64,000 bases of DNA from CAWGGS01 sp046704745 (GCA_046704745.1 JBJKRL010000053.1:10129-74128); one strand, 5' to 3'; counted from the first letter of the stretch, positions 44,815-54,095 are shown. The notes: a model not told the origin generated them from the sequence alone. Numbers and translations are program-made.

Positions 44815-47199
44815 ATGATTGAAAATTTGATCGAATTTACCCAGAAGAATCGAGACGCGGTCTACAGCCTGCTTCACGCCTATTTTTCAGGCAACCGTCC
44901 GCTTTTATTACAATCTGATCTGGTACGGATTTTTTCCGAAATCGGCCAGAAACCAGAAAACAAGAAACTTGCCGCATCTCCTCTTTATGAGTTCGTCTTC
45001 CACCTTCAGGAAGGAGTCTTTATTCAGCCATGGGCTTATTTTGCCCTGCGTGAACGCATCGCCCAGTGGCGCTATCTCCGTTTCCACCTGGATCACCTCA
45101 CCATTGAGGAGATCGGGATCAGTGAATTTCTCCGTTTCAAAGAGACATTGAGGACAACGCAGGCCCCCGAATCCATTCTGGAGATCGATTTCGGTCCCTT
45201 TGGCCGGGATTTCCCCCGATTGAAGGAGGCAAAATCCGTCGGCCATGGGATGATGTTTCTCAACCGCCAGCTTTCAAGTGCCATGTTTCAAAGAATGAGC
45301 GAAGGCGAAGCCCGTCTGCTGCACTTCTTAAAAGTCCACTCTTTGGCCAATAAGCCGCTGATGATCAACGGAAACTTCCCATCCGTTCCCGTGCTGCGGG
45401 ATGGGTTGCGCAAGGCCTTGGAAAAGCTTGAGCATATAGCGCCGGATACACCGTTTGAAAAATTCCAAGACGCGTTCTATAAGATGGGATTTGCCCCTGG
45501 CTGGGGAGATACGGCCCAGCGCGTCTCCGAGATGATGAATCTGTTAGTCGATATTTTAGAAGCCCCGTCACCGACCTCTCTTGAAGAATTCCTGGGCAGA
45601 ATACCCATGATCTCGCGTCTTCTTATCCTATCGCCGCACGGATATTTCGGCCAGGACAATGTGCTGGGCCTTCCTGATACCGGCGGCCAGGTCGTCTACA
45701 TACTAGACCAGGTACGAGCGCTGGAACAAGAGATGCGAAAACGCATGGCTCTTCAGGGTGTGCCGGTGGAGCCTAAAATCCTGATCGTCACCCGCTTGAT
45801 CCCCGACGCGAATGGGACGACCTGTAATCAACGTCTGGAAAAGGTGAACGGCTGCAACAATGCCTGGATCCTGCGCGTGCCTTTTCAAAAAAAGAACGGC
45901 GAGGTCATCCGTCACTGGATATCCCGTTTCGAGATCTGGCCTTACCTGGAAAATTTTGCCCACAGTGCCGAGCGAGAAATCCTGGCCGAATTCGGAGGTC
46001 GGCCCGATCTCATCGTCGGCAATTATTCTGACGGCAATCTTGTTGCCTCACTTATCAGCCGGAACCTGAAAGTAACCCAATGCAACATTGCCCATGCCCT
46101 GGAAAAAACGAAATACCTTCACTCCGATCTGTACTGGCAGGAAAACGATCCCCAATACCATTTCTCCTGCCAATATACCGCCGATCTGATTGCCATGAAC
46201 ACGGCGGACTTCATCATCACCAGCACCTACCAGGAGATTGCCGGGACCGAAGAATCCATCGGTCAGTACGAAAGTTACCGCTCTTTCACCATGCCGGGAT
46301 TGTACCGCGTTATTGACGGTATCAATCTGTTTGATCCCAAATTCAATATCGTCTCACCCGGTGCCAATGCCGATGTCTATTTCCCCTATACCGAGCATGA
46401 CCGCCGTCTCACCCCATTGCTACCTGAAATCGAGGAAATCGTCAACGGCGGTCCGATCCAACACTCCCGCGGTATCTTAAAGGACCATGATAAGCCTATA
46501 ATCTTTACCATAGCCCGTCTGGACAGGATAAAAAATATTACCGGTCTGGTGGATTGGTACGGCAATTCATCGCAACTGAGGAAACTTGCCAACCTCCTTG
46601 TGGTGGGCGGTTATGTGACGGAAGAGGAATCGCGCGACCACGAAGAACAAGAACAGATACGCCTTATGCATGATTTGATGACCCGGCACCGGCTAGACGA
46701 GCAAATGCGCTGGGTTGGTATACATCTGAATAAAAATCTTTCCGGAGAGATCTACCGTTTTATCGCCGACCGTCGCGGGATCTTCGTCCAACCGGCATTA
46801 TTCGAAGCCTTCGGGCTTACCATCATCGAGGCCATGACATCGGGGCTCCCGACCTTTGCCACACGCTACGGCGGCCCCTTAGAGATCATCCAGCACAACC
46901 AATCGGGTTTCCATATCGACCCGAACAACGGTGCTGAATGCGGCAGTCAGATTGCCGACTTCCTGGAACGCTGCCAAAAGGACCCCAAGGAATGGCAGCG
47001 CATTTCCGAAGGTGCCCTGGCGAGAATCGAATCACATTATACATGGAAACTCTACGCCGCACGGATGATGACCTTGTCGCGCATTTATGGATTCTGGAAA
47101 TTCATTAGTGATCTCGAGCGAGAAGAAACCGAGAGATATCTGCACATGTTTTACCAGCTGCAGTTCAGACCGCTGGCCGAACGTCTCCGCAAGGAGTGA
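44815..47199 (+). CDS. Sucrose synthase
   Basis: The 794-residue product has the normal length of bacterial sucrose synthase. The N-terminal regulatory region (residues 1-270) is followed by LSPHGYFGQDNVLGLPDTGGQVVYILDQVRALE, the ADP/UDP-glucose site, then GNYSDGNLVASLISRNLKVTQCNIAHALEKTKY and PALFEAFGLTIIEAMTSGLPTFAT. The reaction is reversible (sucrose + NDP gives NDP-glucose + fructose). With the other two enzymes it forms a synthesis and recycling loop for sucrose. It follows the synthase gene by 17 bases. Confidence 0.96.
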   Translation: MIENLIEFTQKNRDAVYSLLHAYFSGNRPLLLQSDLVRIFSEIGQKPENKKLAASPLYEFVFHLQEGVFIQPWAYFALRERIAQWRYLRFHLDHLTIEEIGISEFLRFKETLRTTQAPESILEIDFGPFGRDFPRLKEAKSVGHGMMFLNRQLSSAMFQRMSEGEARLLHFLKVHSLANKPLMINGNFPSVPVLRDGLRKALEKLEHIAPDTPFEKFQDAFYKMGFAPGWGDTAQRVSEMMNLLVDILEAPSPTSLEEFLGRIPMISRLLILSPHGYFGQDNVLGLPDTGGQVVYILDQVRALEQEMRKRMALQGVPVEPKILIVTRLIPDANGTTCNQRLEKVNGCNNAWILRVPFQKKNGEVIRHWISRFEIWPYLENFAHSAEREILAEFGGRPDLIVGNYSDGNLVASLISRNLKVTQCNIAHALEKTKYLHSDLYWQENDPQYHFSCQYTADLIAMNTADFIITSTYQEIAGTEESIGQYESYRSFTMPGLYRVIDGINLFDPKFNIVSPGANADVYFPYTEHDRRLTPLLPEIEEIVNGGPIQHSRGILKDHDKPIIFTIARLDRIKNITGLVDWYGNSSQLRKLANLLVVGGYVTEEESRDHEEQEQIRLMHDLMTRHRLDEQMRWVGIHLNKNLSGEIYRFIADRRGIFVQPALFEAFGLTIIEAMTSGLPTFATRYGGPLEIIQHNQSGFHIDPNNGAECGSQIADFLERCQKDPKEWQRISEGALARIESHYTWKLYAARMMTLSRIYGFWKFISDLEREETERYLHMFYQLQFRPLAERLRKE

Positions 47200-47604
47200 T
47201 ACCTTCTTTTGAAAATAGCGGCATAAGTGAGAGGCGCTCATTAGGTAGGGAGCCGAGCGAGGAGCCTTCGCGTACCCGATAGTGCGTGAGCAGGCAACAC
47301 AGTGATCCACGTGGCACGGCGTTTGAGAGGATCGCACTTACATCGCTGTGTATATTTCTTGCCATAGTCCTATCATCATACGGGAAAATTTCGCTTTCGA
47401 AAAAGAGTATACCCATCTTTACTTATTAAGTTTTATGCCTATATTATTCTTGTTAAGAAGTTTTTGATTTTCTTGTTACGTTTCTCTGCAAGGTGCAGTT
47501 CAAGCCTTTCCTTTTCCCCTTATTATCTGTTACTTTTTGAGTCGCTTGGTTGGACTGCTCTGCGATGCCCGGATAGGATTTCTCATTGAAGGAAGGTTTA
47601 TTTG
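47200..47604. other. Intergenic region between sucrose synthase and the KamA-like gene
   Basis: About 405 nt without a gene. The segment at 47211-47330 is GC-rich and holds several short palindromes. A sequence resembling the R3 end (GCCCGGATAGGATTTCTCATT, 47566) has an insertion and is not counted as R3. Confidence 0.45.
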
Positions 47605-49401
47605 ATGAAGAATATTGAATTATTAAACCAGTTGCGGCAAATCATCGCCATGGATGCCAAGATTGAAGAGATATTTTGTTCTTCTCTCTCTCTTGAGGAA
47701 AAACGTACCAAGCTTCGCGATCATTTATCAAACATGCTGCTAAACGCTTACGACAGGACCAATGGGACCCCCTCCCTGGAATGGGTAACCTGCCGTGATG
47801 CTACCTGGGTTCTTCGTAATATCCTCGCCCCAAGGAGCGAAGAACTCGCCGGATTTTCATTTCTTGAATACATCGACAACCTGCTTGCCTCTCCGCATCC
47901 GTCGGTACGAGTACCAAGCCGTGATTTTCTGGCGGAATTCGAACATTTGATAAAAGGAATCACTGGGAAATCCGATATCTATAAAGAAACCCCTCCCACC
48001 TTTCTCAAGTATACCGGCAGAAAGGCCGCCAGGTTGCGGTCGGAAGATCTTTCGCGGATGGCAAGGACAACAGCGAAATTTCTCAAGCGCTATCCCTCGG
48101 GGCTGGACGACGAACTCATCCGAATACGCAGCGTAAACAAGAGAACCCTTCAAGATTACTACAATATAACCGATCTTGAATGGGACGATTGGCATTGGCA
48201 CACGCAAAATATCATCCGCGACGCTGACACTTTGGGAAAGCTGATCCACCTCTCGGAGGAAGAATACCGGGCGGTAAACAATGCAAAAAAAGCGCGTATC
48301 CCTTTTGGTATCACGCCCTATTATCTGTCCCTCATGGACGAAAGTAACAGTAAAACCTGGGACAGGATGATCAGATCCCAAGTCATTCCACCTGAACAAT
48401 ATGTGGAAAAAATAGTGGAGTATAAAACAGATCCGGATTGTTCCATGGATTTTATGGTGGAAAGCGATACGTCCCCCATCAATGGTATTACCCGGAGGTA
48501 CCCCAACATCGTCATCTTAAAACCGATTTTAACCTGTCCGCAGATCTGCGTATACTGTCAGCGTAATTGGCAGATTGAAGATGTCTATTCGCAACATGCC
48601 ATGCTCAGCTCCGCCAAACTTGATCGTGCTCTGAAATGGATCGAAGACACTCCTGAAATAAACGAGGTGTTGGTGACCGGGGGAGATCCTCTGCTGCTTT
48701 CGGATGAAAAAATCGATGAGATCCTGGGAAGGCTTTCCCAGATGGAGCACATACTTCGCATCAGGATCGGCACCCGTACCTTTGTAACTTTGCCTCAACG
48801 CATAACGGATACTCTGGTCAGAACAGTTACGCGCTATCACCAACCGGGGCGCCGTGAGGTGGTGATCATGACCCACTTTGAACATACCACCGAGATCACC
48901 CCCGAAGCCATGAATGCCGTCCAGAGATTTCGGCTGTTCGGCATCGGTGTCTATAATCAATTGGTTTTTACCTATTACAATTCCAGAAAATTTGAAGCGG
49001 CTGCCCTGCGCCAGAAACTAAGACTGATTGGTATCACGCCTTATTACACCTTCAACGCCAAAGGCAAAGAAGAAACCGATCGTTACCGTGTTCCCATTGC
49101 CAGACTCCTGCAGGAACAGCAAGAGGAAGCACGCCTGTTACCTGGAACGGTCCGTACCGACGAGATCGTCTTCAATGTTCCGCGCCTTGGAAAAAATTAT
49201 CTGAGAGCCTGGCAGAACAAGGACATCATCTCCATCCTTCCCAACGGTAGGCGGGTCTATGAATTTCACCCCTGGGAAAAGAAACTGACCCTCATGGATA
49301 CCTATATCTACACGGACGTGCCGATATACAGCTATCTGAAAAGGCTGAAAAAAGAGGGGGAACAGACAAAGGATTACGAAACTATCTGGTACTATTATTA
49401 G
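47605..49401 (+). CDS. KamA-family radical SAM protein with long N-terminal extension
   Basis: The 598-residue product starts at the ATG at 47605 with AAGGAAGG upstream. Residues 1-300 are a helical extension that lysine 2,3-aminomutase (about 416 residues) lacks in this form. The radical SAM cluster motif is CPQICVYC (CxxxCxxC) in ILKPILTCPQICVYCQRNW. Then comes VTGGDPLLLSDEKIDEIL, the KamA/EpmB signature. FNVPRLGKNYL may hold the PLP lysine. The family moves amino groups in lysine or related compounds. No acetyltransferase (AblB) or EF-P gene is near, so the substrate is open. Confidence 0.88.
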   Translation: MKNIELLNQLRQIIAMDAKIEEIFCSSLSLEEKRTKLRDHLSNMLLNAYDRTNGTPSLEWVTCRDATWVLRNILAPRSEELAGFSFLEYIDNLLASPHPSVRVPSRDFLAEFEHLIKGITGKSDIYKETPPTFLKYTGRKAARLRSEDLSRMARTTAKFLKRYPSGLDDELIRIRSVNKRTLQDYYNITDLEWDDWHWHTQNIIRDADTLGKLIHLSEEEYRAVNNAKKARIPFGITPYYLSLMDESNSKTWDRMIRSQVIPPEQYVEKIVEYKTDPDCSMDFMVESDTSPINGITRRYPNIVILKPILTCPQICVYCQRNWQIEDVYSQHAMLSSAKLDRALKWIEDTPEINEVLVTGGDPLLLSDEKIDEILGRLSQMEHILRIRIGTRTFVTLPQRITDTLVRTVTRYHQPGRREVVIMTHFEHTTEITPEAMNAVQRFRLFGIGVYNQLVFTYYNSRKFEAAALRQKLRLIGITPYYTFNAKGKEETDRYRVPIARLLQEQQEEARLLPGTVRTDEIVFNVPRLGKNYLRAWQNKDIISILPNGRRVYEFHPWEKKLTLMDTYIYTDVPIYSYLKRLKKEGEQTKDYETIWYYY

Positions 49402-49498
49402 GCTGAAGGCTGAAGGCTGAAGGCTGAAGGCTGAAGGCTGAAGGCTGAAGGCTGAAGGCTGAAGGCTGAAGGCTGAAGGCTGAAGGCTGAAGGCTGAA
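49401..49498 (+). repeat. 14 perfect copies of the heptamer GGCTGAA
   Basis: The array of 98 bases begins with the last base of the KamA stop codon (TAG, 49399-49401) and runs without a single change. The unit contains TGA, so it cannot be read through in all frames. Tandem heptamers expand by slippage and are useful strain markers. Confidence 0.97.
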
Positions 49499-49647
49499 AA
49501 TGGAAACCCGGCCGAACAACCAGGACAAGAATTTTCCGTGCTTCTCTCTCATTTATCAGCTGGCAGGTCCTGGCGCTCTGTCACCTCCTGATTTCATTGT
49601 CTTGTCTTCAGTCCGTTGTTCCTTCAGCCCCTGTTCTTCCTATTCCA

Positions 49648-50454
49648 TCAAGTAAAAAAACTAGTGGGGCGCAGCCGCACTGATACGGAGGCAACACCTG
49701 GTACCTTCATTGCCTTTTCCTTTATGATATCGGAAAGCTTGGTATCCATGCGCAGTGAGGCTTTAACCGCAATCTCAACTGCTCCGGCATCACTGGTTAC
49801 GCTGCAGGTCGGATAGTCTTCAATAAGCGCCGCCCTGATCTTTGCCGCCAGGGCCAGGTTTTCGATGGCCTGCTGCGACTCCGGAGTGGTCTTCATCTGC
49901 GGCTGGCCGACCGCTTCACAAATCAGATTTACCGCATTTTCCACAGTCATTTTATCAATGGTTATCACCAGGTCGTACAAACGGCAATCCGTCGTATTCA
50001 CTCCATAGAGTTGCTCACTCCAATTCCTGCGATCCCGATCATCCTCTTCCAGAAACTCGGTGGCCTGCTCCCTGGTAAGTTTATCCCTCTCCATTAACTC
50101 CTGGATGCGGTTATCCAAGTTGGCATTAATCCGCACTTTTAACAGATGCGTGATGCCCTGGGCGAAAAAATGTCCTGCCAACCCGTGATAAACCACATTA
50201 TCGTCCTTGAAACGATCAAGGATCTCCGCGGCTACGTAAGCGATATACTTTTGTTTTTCATAGGTGAACCGTTCAAAGATCGAAGGTGCGTCATGGATTG
50301 CATGACTCAGTCGATTCTGAGGAATCTTGAAATCCTGAGATGCCTCGAGAATGACTTCACGGGAAACGGCACGGTAGCCGAGCCTTTCCGCTACCTTTTC
50401 AGCCACCTCTTTCCCTTTGCTGAACGATCCTCTTCCAATTGTGATGATTGCCAT
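49648..50454 (-). CDS. Cytidylate kinase-like protein with C-terminal BON-like domain
   Basis: The 268-residue product begins MAIITIGRGSFSKGKEVAEKVAERLGY, the form of P-loop seen in the cytidylate kinase-like (AAK6) family, with RDRRNWSEQLYG near residue 145. Residues 205-268 resemble a BON/phospholipid-binding repeat (ALAAKIRAALIEDYPTCSVTSDAGAVEIAV). True CMP kinases are shorter and lack this tail. A GGAGGAG site precedes the ATG. Function unknown. The gene is convergent with the KamA repeat region. Confidence 0.8.
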   Translation of the reverse strand: MAIITIGRGSFSKGKEVAEKVAERLGYRAVSREVILEASQDFKIPQNRLSHAIHDAPSIFERFTYEKQKYIAYVAAEILDRFKDDNVVYHGLAGHFFAQGITHLLKVRINANLDNRIQELMERDKLTREQATEFLEEDDRDRRNWSEQLYGVNTTDCRLYDLVITIDKMTVENAVNLICEAVGQPQMKTTPESQQAIENLALAAKIRAALIEDYPTCSVTSDAGAVEIAVKASLRMDTKLSDIIKEKAMKVPGVASVSVRLRPTSFFT

Positions 50455-50890
50455 CGTTTTCTCCTCCCGTTACTCAATGACGAGGCGCTCCTACTGCCTC
50501 CTCTCTCATACGATACGTATAACTTTTACTCTGAAACAAAATGCATCAAGCGGGTTTTTATTATCTCTCAATTCTGCGGCTCTTGCAAGGGAAAGCCTGC
50601 AATTCCCTGCATTTCCCTATCTGCTATCGCCCTTATCATCTTGTTGAAATGACAGGAACATAACGAACTTATTCTCTTCAAGATAGTAGCCGAATTTCCG
50701 AACATAGTCCATCTTTGTTCAGGATAAAAAAGCTGTTTTTCTCATCTTTTTACAGCAGATAGAGAAGCTGCAACAACTCTTCGACATTTTTGGGAGCTCC
50801 CTTAATTTTTGTTTCCTGAATTCATATACTGGATAAGGCCTCAGGCAAGAAGGAGAAACATCAAAAAACCGGCCGACCTAATAACGAAGA

Positions 50891-51025
50891 GCCTCTTGCA
50901 AAATGAGAATTATCGTTCAAAACCAAAGTATACGAAAAATTTTACCGCGGGTATTTAAGTAATTTTCCGCTGAAAAATTTTGAGCATAACGCAGAGCTTG
51001 GGAGTAAAGGCCATTTTCAAAAGAC
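50891..51025. mobile_element. Possible 135-bp MITE
   Basis: Imperfect inverted ends GCCTCTTGCAAAATGAG (50891-50907) and GGCCATTTTCAAAAGAC (51009-51025) flank an AT-rich core with no ORF. The CTCTTGCAAAA-type end is common in insertion sequences. No second copy is visible in this window. Confidence 0.35.
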
Positions 51026-51099
51026 TAAAAAGTGTTTTTTGCCGTTGCCTCCCCTTTTTATCGAATCCCATAGTGGCTACTATATTGTTCAATGTTGAT

Positions 51100-51507
51100 T
51101 AGCCCGATTTTCTCATGAACGTCCATTCTCGCGCCAAGAGCACAACAAATGATGAAAATTAAGAAGATCGCAATGCATGGGAGTTCAGGGGCAACTGTTT
51201 CACGGGTGTCCCGCAGCCTGGATGGCGCAGGCCTTGCCCCCAGGGAAGGGGGTTATGGCGTCCCGTGACAAGGTTGCCTCTCAGCTTTGAGCGATTTTCG
51301 GATAAACACTGCGTCAATTTGTCTCCACTTCAGGAAGAGCAAGACATTTGACCGAGGCAGGTGTGTTGTCAAACTTCCACAGTGTTCACCAATGGTCAGT
51401 TCAGGCAGCGCCATCTGCCTCACATTTGGCAATGAACATAGATCACTATTGTTCATTGCCAAAAATTTCGAACCTAACGCCGCCTGAACTGATGAGAAAT
51501 ACGGGTC
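51100..51507 (+). repeat. R3 MITE-like element, large composite copy
   Basis: The left end TAGCCCGATTTTCTCATGAA and the right end GATGAGAAATACGGG are inverted. It contains the H1 hairpin (AACACTGCGTCAATTTG 51305-51321 with CAAACTTCCACAGTGTT 51370-51386) and a perfect 13-bp H2 hairpin TTTGGCAATGAAC / GTTCATTGCCAAA (51425-51437, 51451-51463). R1 copy 3 lies between the left end and H1. Confidence 0.65.
51188..51280 (+). repeat. R1 structured repeat, copy 3
   Basis: The outer stem is GGGGCAACT (51188-51196) with GGTTGCCTC (51272-51280), a sequence different from copies 1 and 2 but still paired. The closing stem CACGGG/CCCGTG (51201-51206, 51262-51267) is perfect. Hairpins are GCCTG/CAGGC (51216-51232) and CCCCC/GGGGG (51237-51252). 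The retained pairing despite sequence change is the best evidence that the structure matters. Confidence 0.75.
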
Positions 51508-51586
51508 AGCCGGCAATTTTGCACTGCCTTTGTGAAAATAGACAGCAGTCCAACATCTCCTTCTATTACATAACCATGAGTATCTT

Positions 51587-52867
51587 ATGCACCCTTCAGC
51601 CTTTGAACTCAACCGGGAATTCCTTGCCAAAGTTTGTGAAAGAATACAGGAATTAAAAGCCCATTATACGCATGAAAAAATCCTCACAGATCTTTTCACC
51701 AAGGATTCACTGCTGCTTCTTGAACCATTGGCAAAACTTATCGATGCCGCCTACTGGGCAAGTCAGGCAAGCGAGGAGGGCCATCTGAGTAAATTTTCGG
51801 TCGTCATAAAGGAAATTGAAAACACACCGGATATCTTCTGTTTCGAGAGTCCCATCGACTTGAACCTGAAGAATCTTATAAAGCTCGGATCAGCCCTGGA
51901 CGGTTCTTTCTCTGATATCTGTGTCCATCAAGATGAAAACGGCACACTCAAGATATGGGGACTGAGAATCCGGACACCCAACCATTTGACTTCGGATCTG
52001 TGGATTCAGGTCCTGGGTCCCGGGAATCTGCTGATTCTCTGCTATGGGAGAAGTATTGCCGCTTTGATCGGCAATCAGGCCGTTTTCGTTGATTCCGGCA
52101 ACCTTCTAAGAACGGTTATGCCGAAAATCACCTCGAGCAGAGAAAATTCCCCATCTCATCTCATGAAATTATTCATTTTTAACACCCTTCTCTATATTGC
52201 CCAAGCCATGCGCTCCCACCAGAGAGGAGGCACGCTTCTGGTTGTTCCGGAAGGGAATTATTGGGAAAAATCCATCGGCCGGCCGGTCATTTACACAGGC
52301 GGCACCCGTTTTTTCGAACCGGAATTCGATTCCCTTCAAGCCTCCGCAAATCCGACCGCTCGGGATGTTCTTCGTCTCTTTCAGGAAACGGCAACAAGGA
52401 AAAATCCGAACCTTCTGAAGGTGCGCACCCAGCTCATCGATCAGTGCAACCGCATAGGTCGGTTAACCGCCATTGACGGGGCCCTGGTCATGACCTATGA
52501 TCGCTCGATTCGCTGCTTCGGTGCCAAGATCCAGGCGTTGGACCCTCAACCGGGTTCAACCCTTGTGCAGCTGCTCCAACCTGTGGAGGGGGATCAAGGC
52601 AGGAGAATAACGTATGCGGAGCTTGGCGGGACGCGTCATTATTCAGCTGCGCAATTCGCTCATGATCAACCTGATGCCGTTGCCATCGTTGCCTCTCAAG
52701 ACGGCAATGTCACCTTCTTCACCAAAGATGTCGCAAACGACCAACTTATGGTAGTTCAACGGGCCGAACTTGCTCTTATGTACGAAGGCATAAGTGGAAT
52801 CATGTGGCATCTGTCTCAATACATCGACCGTGAAGAGAGCATAAAAGAAATTGTATCAAAGACATAA
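51587..52867 (+). CDS. Diadenylate cyclase (DisA_N/DAC) domain protein with N-terminal sensor region
   Basis: The 426-residue product has a C-terminal DAC fold: GGTLLVVPEGN (residues 214-224), RLTAIDGALVMTY with the DGA motif (297-299), FGAKI and GGTRHYSAAQFA (347-358), then DAVAIVASQDGNVTFF. In characterised DACs the second motif is RHR; here it is RHY. Residues 1-210 resemble the DACNV-type sensor. If active, it makes the second messenger c-di-AMP from two ATP, linked to potassium and osmotic control in other bacteria. Ribosome-binding site is weak. It is followed by a small membrane protein gene. Confidence 0.82.
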   Translation: MHPSAFELNREFLAKVCERIQELKAHYTHEKILTDLFTKDSLLLLEPLAKLIDAAYWASQASEEGHLSKFSVVIKEIENTPDIFCFESPIDLNLKNLIKLGSALDGSFSDICVHQDENGTLKIWGLRIRTPNHLTSDLWIQVLGPGNLLILCYGRSIAALIGNQAVFVDSGNLLRTVMPKITSSRENSPSHLMKLFIFNTLLYIAQAMRSHQRGGTLLVVPEGNYWEKSIGRPVIYTGGTRFFEPEFDSLQASANPTARDVLRLFQETATRKNPNLLKVRTQLIDQCNRIGRLTAIDGALVMTYDRSIRCFGAKIQALDPQPGSTLVQLLQPVEGDQGRRITYAELGGTRHYSAAQFAHDQPDAVAIVASQDGNVTFFTKDVANDQLMVVQRAELALMYEGISGIMWHLSQYIDREESIKEIVSKT

Positions 52868-52886
52868 CCTCTGTGAGGGCAACACC

Positions 52887-53435
52887 TTGAACAAGACAAA
52901 AATAACGGAGAACAGCCGGAAAAAAATTGAACGTCTGACCGGAAACCAGGTACAAACCCATCCAGCCCCGGCGCGCTATACACGGATGAGCTTCTTGATC
53001 GGATTTCCGGTCATCCTCTTTTTTTGCGGAGTGTGCTGGGCAGGTGCCTGGTATGCCTTTAATCAGATTACAACGGAACTGGAAGTCTACAAACAAGGTG
53101 TTGTCGTCACAGGCTCTGTGATCAAAAAAACCTTCCTCGCCCAATCAAGATCCTGGGAGCAGAAGCACTATATCACCTACTCTTTTCAAACCTCTGAAGG
53201 AGTAACCCTGCAAAAAGAAATCAGGGTTACTCCCCGTTTTTGGAACAATCTCAAACGAAACGGTCCCATATTGATACGTTATGTTCCGAATAAGCCGAGT
53301 CTGAATCTTCCGGATACCTGGCATATGACCTCCTTTTATTCTCTGGCAGGAGGGATATCGCTCATTGGCGCCCTTTTCTTCACCGTCGCGGTGGTCGGCA
53401 TGCTGAGAAAAAAACTTATGGGTGGATATTGTTAA
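52887..53435 (+). CDS. DUF3592-family membrane protein
   Basis: If translation starts at the TTG at 52887 (GAGG eight bases before), the product has 182 residues. Two membrane helices (FLIGFPVILFFCGVCWAGAWY and FYSLAGGISLIGALFFTVAVVG) flank a DUF3592 domain with the KxGVVVTGSVIKK start, HYITYSFQTSEG and ILIRYVPNKPSLNLP. Function is unknown. It is 19 bases after the DAC gene and probably co-transcribed with it. Confidence 0.8.
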   Translation: MNKTKITENSRKKIERLTGNQVQTHPAPARYTRMSFLIGFPVILFFCGVCWAGAWYAFNQITTELEVYKQGVVVTGSVIKKTFLAQSRSWEQKHYITYSFQTSEGVTLQKEIRVTPRFWNNLKRNGPILIRYVPNKPSLNLPDTWHMTSFYSLAGGISLIGALFFTVAVVGMLRKKLMGGYC

Positions 53436-53597
53436 AGACGGTTTTGAAGGTAAAGAATTGTTAAGTTGTGTAAAAATGGGCCTGAGGGACTTGTCATCCG
53501 GCATCTGAGATACTACATAGATGGATAGGAGCAATAATTCTTCAATCAAGAAGAGTCTCTTGCGGTTTCTCCAGATGTTTTACTGGGGGGAAATTCC

Positions 53598-54095
53598 ATG
53601 AATATTTCAGCAATTTCCGGCATAACAGCCTATACAACTCAATCTGCATACAAGAGCGGAGTCTCTCGGACAGGGAGGCAAAACACTCAAGCTGCAACAA
53701 GCATTTCATCGACCGGGGATACGGTGCAAATCTCCACCGAGGCCCGTAATCTCCAGCAGGCTGCACAGGCAGGAAACAATAACGAAACGTCAACGGGATC
53801 CGGAGGAAACAGCACTTCCGGCACAACGGGGGCATCAGGTACTACTGCCGGCACAACCGGCGGATCTGCGGCAACAGGGGCCGGGGGATCGGCGGGCAGT
53901 ACAACAACCTCGAGCAGCAATTCGGATGAAATCGCAAAGCTTGAAAAGGAAATAGCCGCCCTGCAGCTGGAGATTTTAACTTTGACGGCCAAAGCACTCA
54001 CCGACGACACCGCAAAAACCGAACTCAGCAACAAACAGACCGAGTTGGCAAGTCTCACCGCCGAACTTATACAGCTTGAAATCCAACAGGCCTAA
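53598..54095 (+). CDS. Low-complexity Gly/Ser/Thr-rich protein with C-terminal coiled coil
   Basis: The 165-residue product has three parts. Residues 1-60 carry STGDTVQISTEARNLQQ, a short motif also seen in flagellar or secreted proteins of sulfate reducers. Residues 61-108 are almost all Gly, Ser, Thr and Ala. Residues 109-165 form a Leu-heptad coiled coil (EIAKLEKEIAALQLEILTL). No signal peptide is seen. A GGGGG site is placed before the ATG. Function unknown. Confidence 0.7.
   Translation: MNISAISGITAYTTQSAYKSGVSRTGRQNTQAATSISSTGDTVQISTEARNLQQAAQAGNNNETSTGSGGNSTSGTTGASGTTAGTTGGSAATGAGGSAGSTTTSSSNSDEIAKLEKEIAALQLEILTLTAKALTDDTAKTELSNKQTELASLTAELIQLEIQQA

Larger units (their letters stand above)
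50455..51586. other. 1.1-kb repeat-rich intergenic region
   Basis: The stretch contains no gene I can support. It holds a possible MITE (50891-51025), a large R3 element (51100-51507) and R1 copy 3 (51188-51280) nested inside the R3 element. The rest, 50455-50890, looks plain. Confidence 0.7.

Noticed and set aside
47566..47590. R3 end before the KamA-like gene
   Set aside because: The match needs an insertion of several bases and lacks a partner end.
49401..49498. CRISPR-like array
   Set aside because: The repeat is a seamless heptamer with no spacers, so it is a simple tandem repeat.
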